DNA from: Gardnerella kenyensis
GTDB taxonomy: Bacteria; Actinomycetota; Actinomycetes; Actinomycetales; Bifidobacteriaceae
Assembly (NCBI GenBank): GCA_003585735.1
Contig: NQOH01000007.1
Coordinates: forward strand, 1 to 36,292
Length of the DNA stretch: 36,292 nucleotides
Direction: 5' to 3'
The position numbers and the translations under genes are program-made. The notes beneath the pieces were generated by a model. That model worked only from the letters and a program-made list of their open reading frames with translations. It was not told where the DNA came from and did no database searches. Shown here in pieces: positions 33,656-36,292 of this stretch. How positions within the stretch are numbered: the stretch's first letter is position 1; the number at the start of each line of letters is the position of its first letter.

Positions 33656-34425
33656 AACGCACCGGTTTTTTCGCAACTAAAAGCGAGCAGCACAATCGCG
33701 TTACTTTTGCTGGGCTTGTAGAAGCTTTCTTATTATTGTGCTTAGCTGCAGTGATTGCTGTAGTAACTTTGAGTGGGCAGTACACGCTTTTCACCACTCC
33801 TAGAGCTTTTGTTTATTTAATAATTGCGTCAGTTTTGCTGGTAGTTTTAGCATTTTGCGCTGCATGCGGCTGGTTTGCGGTTTCTTCACGCGACTCGTGG
33901 CGCATATTAATTTCCGTAGCGCTTCCAGCTCTTCTAATTATTATTCCTTTACAGTCTTCGCAAAGCCTTAGTTCAAGCGGTTTTGACCGTTACGCAGGAG
34001 GCCGTGCGATTGCGATTCGTTACAATTCGAGACTTTCTGGGTTGAACGAAAAATCTCGCGAAATAAAAGTAAAAAATGACGATTTTGGATTATGGTATGA
34101 CGAAATTGATCATAATTTGTCAAAATATGAAGGCTACACGATTACGATTACGGGGTTTGTAAGCCGCGACGCTACTTTAGGCGCTAACCAATTCCGCATT
34201 TCTCGCCAACTAATGTCGTGCTGCATACTAGACATGTCTCCATTCGGACTAGTTGCTGAATATTCCTCTTCTAAAAATCTCGCCGAACATAAGTGGGTGC
34301 AGCTTCGTGCGCGCATTGAGCGCGGAAATGTTGGAGTTCACGGGTACCAGCGTGCTGGAGTAGTCTTGCGAGTAATGTCTTTAAGAACCGCTCAAGCCCC
34401 AACCGGATATTTTTACCGACCGTAA
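33652..34425 (+). CDS. TIGR03943/DUF1980-type permease partner (YcgQ-like)
   Basis: Membrane protein of 257 residues. The N-terminal half has three to four helices: about 17-39, 48-76 and 83-98. The C-terminal soluble domain contains YDEIDHNLSKYEGYTITITGFVSRD and ISRQLMSCCILDMSPFGLV, with a conserved-type paired cysteine, then KWVQLRARIERG. These are typical of the DUF1980 family that accompanies UPF0718 permeases. The start is ATG 33652, whose ATGA overlaps the permease stop; a TTG at 33637 would be further upstream but is less likely. Function is unknown; small-molecule or metal handling is inferred from the partner. Confidence 0.83.
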   Translation: MKRTGFFATKSEQHNRVTFAGLVEAFLLLCLAAVIAVVTLSGQYTLFTTPRAFVYLIIASVLLVVLAFCAACGWFAVSSRDSWRILISVALPALLIIIPLQSSQSLSSSGFDRYAGGRAIAIRYNSRLSGLNEKSREIKVKNDDFGLWYDEIDHNLSKYEGYTITITGFVSRDATLGANQFRISRQLMSCCILDMSPFGLVAEYSSSKNLAEHKWVQLRARIERGNVGVHGYQRAGVVLRVMSLRTAQAPTGYFYRP

Positions 34426-34457
34426 ATAATTTTCTACTAAAAATTATTTTCTACTAA
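34424..34457 (+). repeat. 17-bp tandem duplication over a stop codon
   Basis: AAATAATTTTCTACTAA (34424-34440) and AAATTATTTTCTACTAA (34441-34457) are adjacent copies with one mismatch. The first copy starts inside the TAA stop of the TIGR03943 gene. Confidence 0.85.
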
Positions 34458-34464
34458 AGAATTG

Positions 34465-34492
34465 TTGATATCGCATAGAAGTAAACTAAGAT
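34465..34492 (+). promoter_or_regulatory. Promoter of the CNNM/CorC-type gene (leaderless)
   Basis: TTGATA (34465-34470) and TAAGAT (34487-34492) are 16 bases apart. The ATG at 34500 lies seven bases after the -10, exactly where transcription should start, and no ribosome site is present. This predicts a leaderless mRNA. Confidence 0.6.
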
Positions 34493-34499
34493 AACAATT

Positions 34500-35795
34500 A
34501 TGGCGATTGGTTTTAATATTCTGCTCATTATAATTTTTCTACTATTCGGGTCTATATTTGCGGCAACCGAGTTGGCTTTAGTGAGCTTAAGAAGTTCGCA
34601 AATTGATCGCATGGAACTGCAGGATGCTCGCGGCGCGCGCGTTGCGAAAATTGCGCGCGACCCTAATACTTTTCTATCTGCACTGCAAATTGGCGTAACG
34701 CTTTCTGGTTTTCTTTCTGCATCCTTCGGCGAATCTGCGTTAGCGCCTTACGTTGTGCCTGTTGTGCGTTCATGGGGTGTGCCGGCTCATGTTGCAGGCC
34801 CTCTTACTACAATCTTCTTAACTCTTATTATTTCGTACTGTTCTATTGTTATTTCCGAACTCGTGCCGAAGCGTATTGCAATGCAGCGTGCTGAACAAAT
34901 TGCGCGATCGGTTGTGCCGGCAGTAGATATTTTCTCGAAAATTTGCAAGCCGCTTATTTGGCTTATTGGTAAGAATACTAACGGTTTTGTGCGTTTGCTT
35001 GGATTTGATCCTAATGAAAAAGAAAGCGAAGTTTCTGACGAAGAATTGCGCGTGCTTGTTAATAGCAATAAGCGTTTAAGTCAGGATGAGCGCAATATTT
35101 TGGATGATGTGTTTGATGCTTCGGAAACTATTGTTGCTGAAGTGATGCGCCCGCGTGCTGACGTGGAATTTTTGGACGGATCTTTGAGCCTTGAAGAAGC
35201 AGCTGCAAAAATTCGTGAGCTTCCGTATTCCAGATACCCTGTTATTGGCAAGGATTTTGACGACGTTATTGGTTTTGTGCATGTGCGCGATTTGTTGGAT
35301 GTTAGAGATCCTAATGCAAAAACTGTTGCAGATGTAACTCGCGAAGGAATTAGCCTTCCTGGAACTTCTAAACTATTGCCGAGCCTAGAGCTGCTTCGAA
35401 AGCGCGGAATCCATTTGGCTATTGTTATTGACGAATACGGCGGAACTGACGGCATTGTAACTCTTGAAGATATGACAGAAGAGTTGGTTGGAGATATTCG
35501 TGACGAGTATGATCTGCCAGAAGAATCTGAGCAAAATAATGTGAATAAAACAACTGCTTTTGTAAATGGTGTTGCAAAAATTGATGGCGGTATGACCATT
35601 GAAGATTTTGCTGACATTACAGGCATTGAGCTTGAAGATGGACCTTATGAAACTGTTGCAGGCTATTTCTTAGCGCATACTGGTTCTATGGGAAGCGTTG
35701 GAGCTGTTTTGCACGATGCAGACGGCTACGATATGACTGTAACTGCGGTTGATGGTCGACGTATTGCAACTCTTGAAGTGCGTCGTCGCGCGTAA
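34500..35795 (+). CDS. CNNM/CorC-family membrane protein (hemolysin-family, CBS domains)
   Basis: Membrane protein of 431 residues. The N-terminal CNNM (DUF21) domain, about 1-185, has four hydrophobic segments and shows SIFAATELALVSLRSSQIDRM, LQIGVTLSGFLSASFGE and VISELVPKRIAMQ. A CBS pair (about 205-335) follows, with VMRPRADVEFLDG and SRYPVIGKDFDDVIGFVHVRDLL, then IDEYGGTDGIVTLEDMTEELVGDI. The C-terminal CorC/HlyC domain (about 350-431) closes it. The family is linked to magnesium or other divalent-cation efflux; true haemolysin activity is not implied by the name. Predicted leaderless. Dps follows after 55 bases. Confidence 0.88.
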   Translation: MAIGFNILLIIIFLLFGSIFAATELALVSLRSSQIDRMELQDARGARVAKIARDPNTFLSALQIGVTLSGFLSASFGESALAPYVVPVVRSWGVPAHVAGPLTTIFLTLIISYCSIVISELVPKRIAMQRAEQIARSVVPAVDIFSKICKPLIWLIGKNTNGFVRLLGFDPNEKESEVSDEELRVLVNSNKRLSQDERNILDDVFDASETIVAEVMRPRADVEFLDGSLSLEEAAAKIRELPYSRYPVIGKDFDDVIGFVHVRDLLDVRDPNAKTVADVTREGISLPGTSKLLPSLELLRKRGIHLAIVIDEYGGTDGIVTLEDMTEELVGDIRDEYDLPEESEQNNVNKTTAFVNGVAKIDGGMTIEDFADITGIELEDGPYETVAGYFLAHTGSMGSVGAVLHDADGYDMTVTAVDGRRIATLEVRRRA

Positions 35796-35850
35796 TTTAA
35801 GCCGTAGCAGTAGAATGTAATAGTAATAAAAAATCTAAGGAAGGATAAAT

Positions 35851-36292
35851 ATGGCCTTATTGCATATTTTGCCAGGTCTCGACGAAGCGGCCAGTGAAAA
35901 GGCTGTTGCTGTTTTGCAGAATCGTTTAAGCCATGAGCAGGAGGCTGCTTTGGTGCTTAAACATGCTCATTGGAATGTTACTGGCCCAGATTTTATTGCT
36001 GTGCACGAAATGCTTGATCCGCAGGTTGCTGAAGTTTTGGCGCAGGCGGATGAAACTGCTGAGCGAATTGCAACTTTGGGTGGTTCTCCACTTGGACGCG
36101 CAGACGATGTTGTTGCAGCTCGCACATGGAAGCGTTTTGCTTTAACTGGTCGCAAGTCAACTAAAGAATATTTGCAGGCTCTTATTGAGTATTACAACGA
36201 TATGATTGCAGACGATCGCAAAGCTATTGCGGAGCTTGACAATCTTGACATTGTGAGCTCTAACATTATTCAGGATCACGTGCAGCAGCTGG
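35851..36292 (+). CDS. dps: Dps-family DNA-binding ferritin, 5' part
   Basis: Incomplete gene; the right window edge cuts it after 147 codons. It starts MALLHILPGLDEAASEKA. The ferroxidase region is visible as ALVLKHAHWNVTGPDFIAVHEMLD (His and Asp of the inter-subunit iron site) and ADETAERIATLGG (Glu ligand). The rest of the four-helix bundle follows through EYYNDMIADDRKAI. Dps dodecamers oxidise and store iron with hydrogen peroxide and shield DNA under stress. AAGGAAGGA provides the ribosome site. The C-terminus is not seen, so any DNA-binding tail cannot be judged. Confidence 0.9.
   Translation, partial: MALLHILPGLDEAASEKAVAVLQNRLSHEQEAALVLKHAHWNVTGPDFIAVHEMLDPQVAEVLAQADETAERIATLGGSPLGRADDVVAARTWKRFALTGRKSTKEYLQALIEYYNDMIADDRKAIAELDNLDIVSSNIIQDHVQQL

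Overview
The window looks like a chromosomal segment from a low-GC member of the Bifidobacteriaceae, most likely Gardnerella. This is inferred from gene content and order plus an AT-rich, T-ending codon style; no database search was possible. The order dciA (DUF721) - gyrB - gyrA - DUF3566 protein is the usual actinobacterial origin-proximal arrangement. The actinobacterial set fhaA-fhaB-pstP-rodA-pbpA-pknA-pknB, crgA, DUF881 protein, class E sortase, rhomboid protease, SCP_3 and DUF3073 proteins follows. No insertion sequence, prophage, CRISPR array, tRNA or rRNA gene was seen.

Layout. (1) 1-6100: end of dciA, then gyrB and gyrA (DNA supercoiling) and a DUF3566 membrane protein, with a long hairpin in the gyrA/DUF3566 gap and a bidirectional terminator at about 6054-6093. 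(2) 6124-7270, minus strand: mscL and a PAP2-type phosphatase, overlapping. (3) 7369-16371: a tightly packed seven-gene operon for phospho-signalling and cell-wall growth, with a recognisable promoter (TTGAGT-17-TACTAT) and a strong terminator. Four of its six junctions overlap, which implies translational coupling. (4) 16391-21503: a THUMP-like methyltransferase, crgA (minus), a DUF881 protein, sortase E, a small orphan membrane protein (minus) and a rhomboid protease. (5) 21504-21988: the only long gene-free stretch, lying between convergent genes. It holds a DnaA-box cluster, inverted repeats and a two-copy repeat/stem-loop. (6) 21989-31761: glycogen phosphorylase (minus), SCP_3 protein, DUF3073 protein (minus), tryptophanyl-tRNA synthetase, a ThrE-type exporter (minus) and PEP carboxylase. 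(7) 31887-36292: beta-carbonic anhydrase coupled to a YcgR/YcgQ-type permease pair, a CNNM/CorC-type membrane protein and the first part of a Dps ferritin.

How the genes fit together. The kinases PknA and PknB, the phosphatase PstP and the phosphopeptide-binding FHA proteins form a phosphorylation circuit co-expressed with the RodA/PbpA peptidoglycan polymerase pair. CrgA, the DUF881 protein and sortase E add division and surface functions nearby. GlgP, Ppc and the carbonic anhydrase are central carbon and bicarbonate enzymes, but they are separate transcription units.

The observations most worth following are the DnaA-box cluster with its structured neighbour (21530-21904), the G-U-biased hairpin after gyrA, and short tandem duplications that start on or span stop codons at several gene ends. 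Others are a PEP carboxylase leader with a GC-rich hairpin and overlapping upstream ORF, two apparently leaderless genes sharing the same -10 hexamer, and the carbonic anhydrase-permease operon with its Cys-rich loop.
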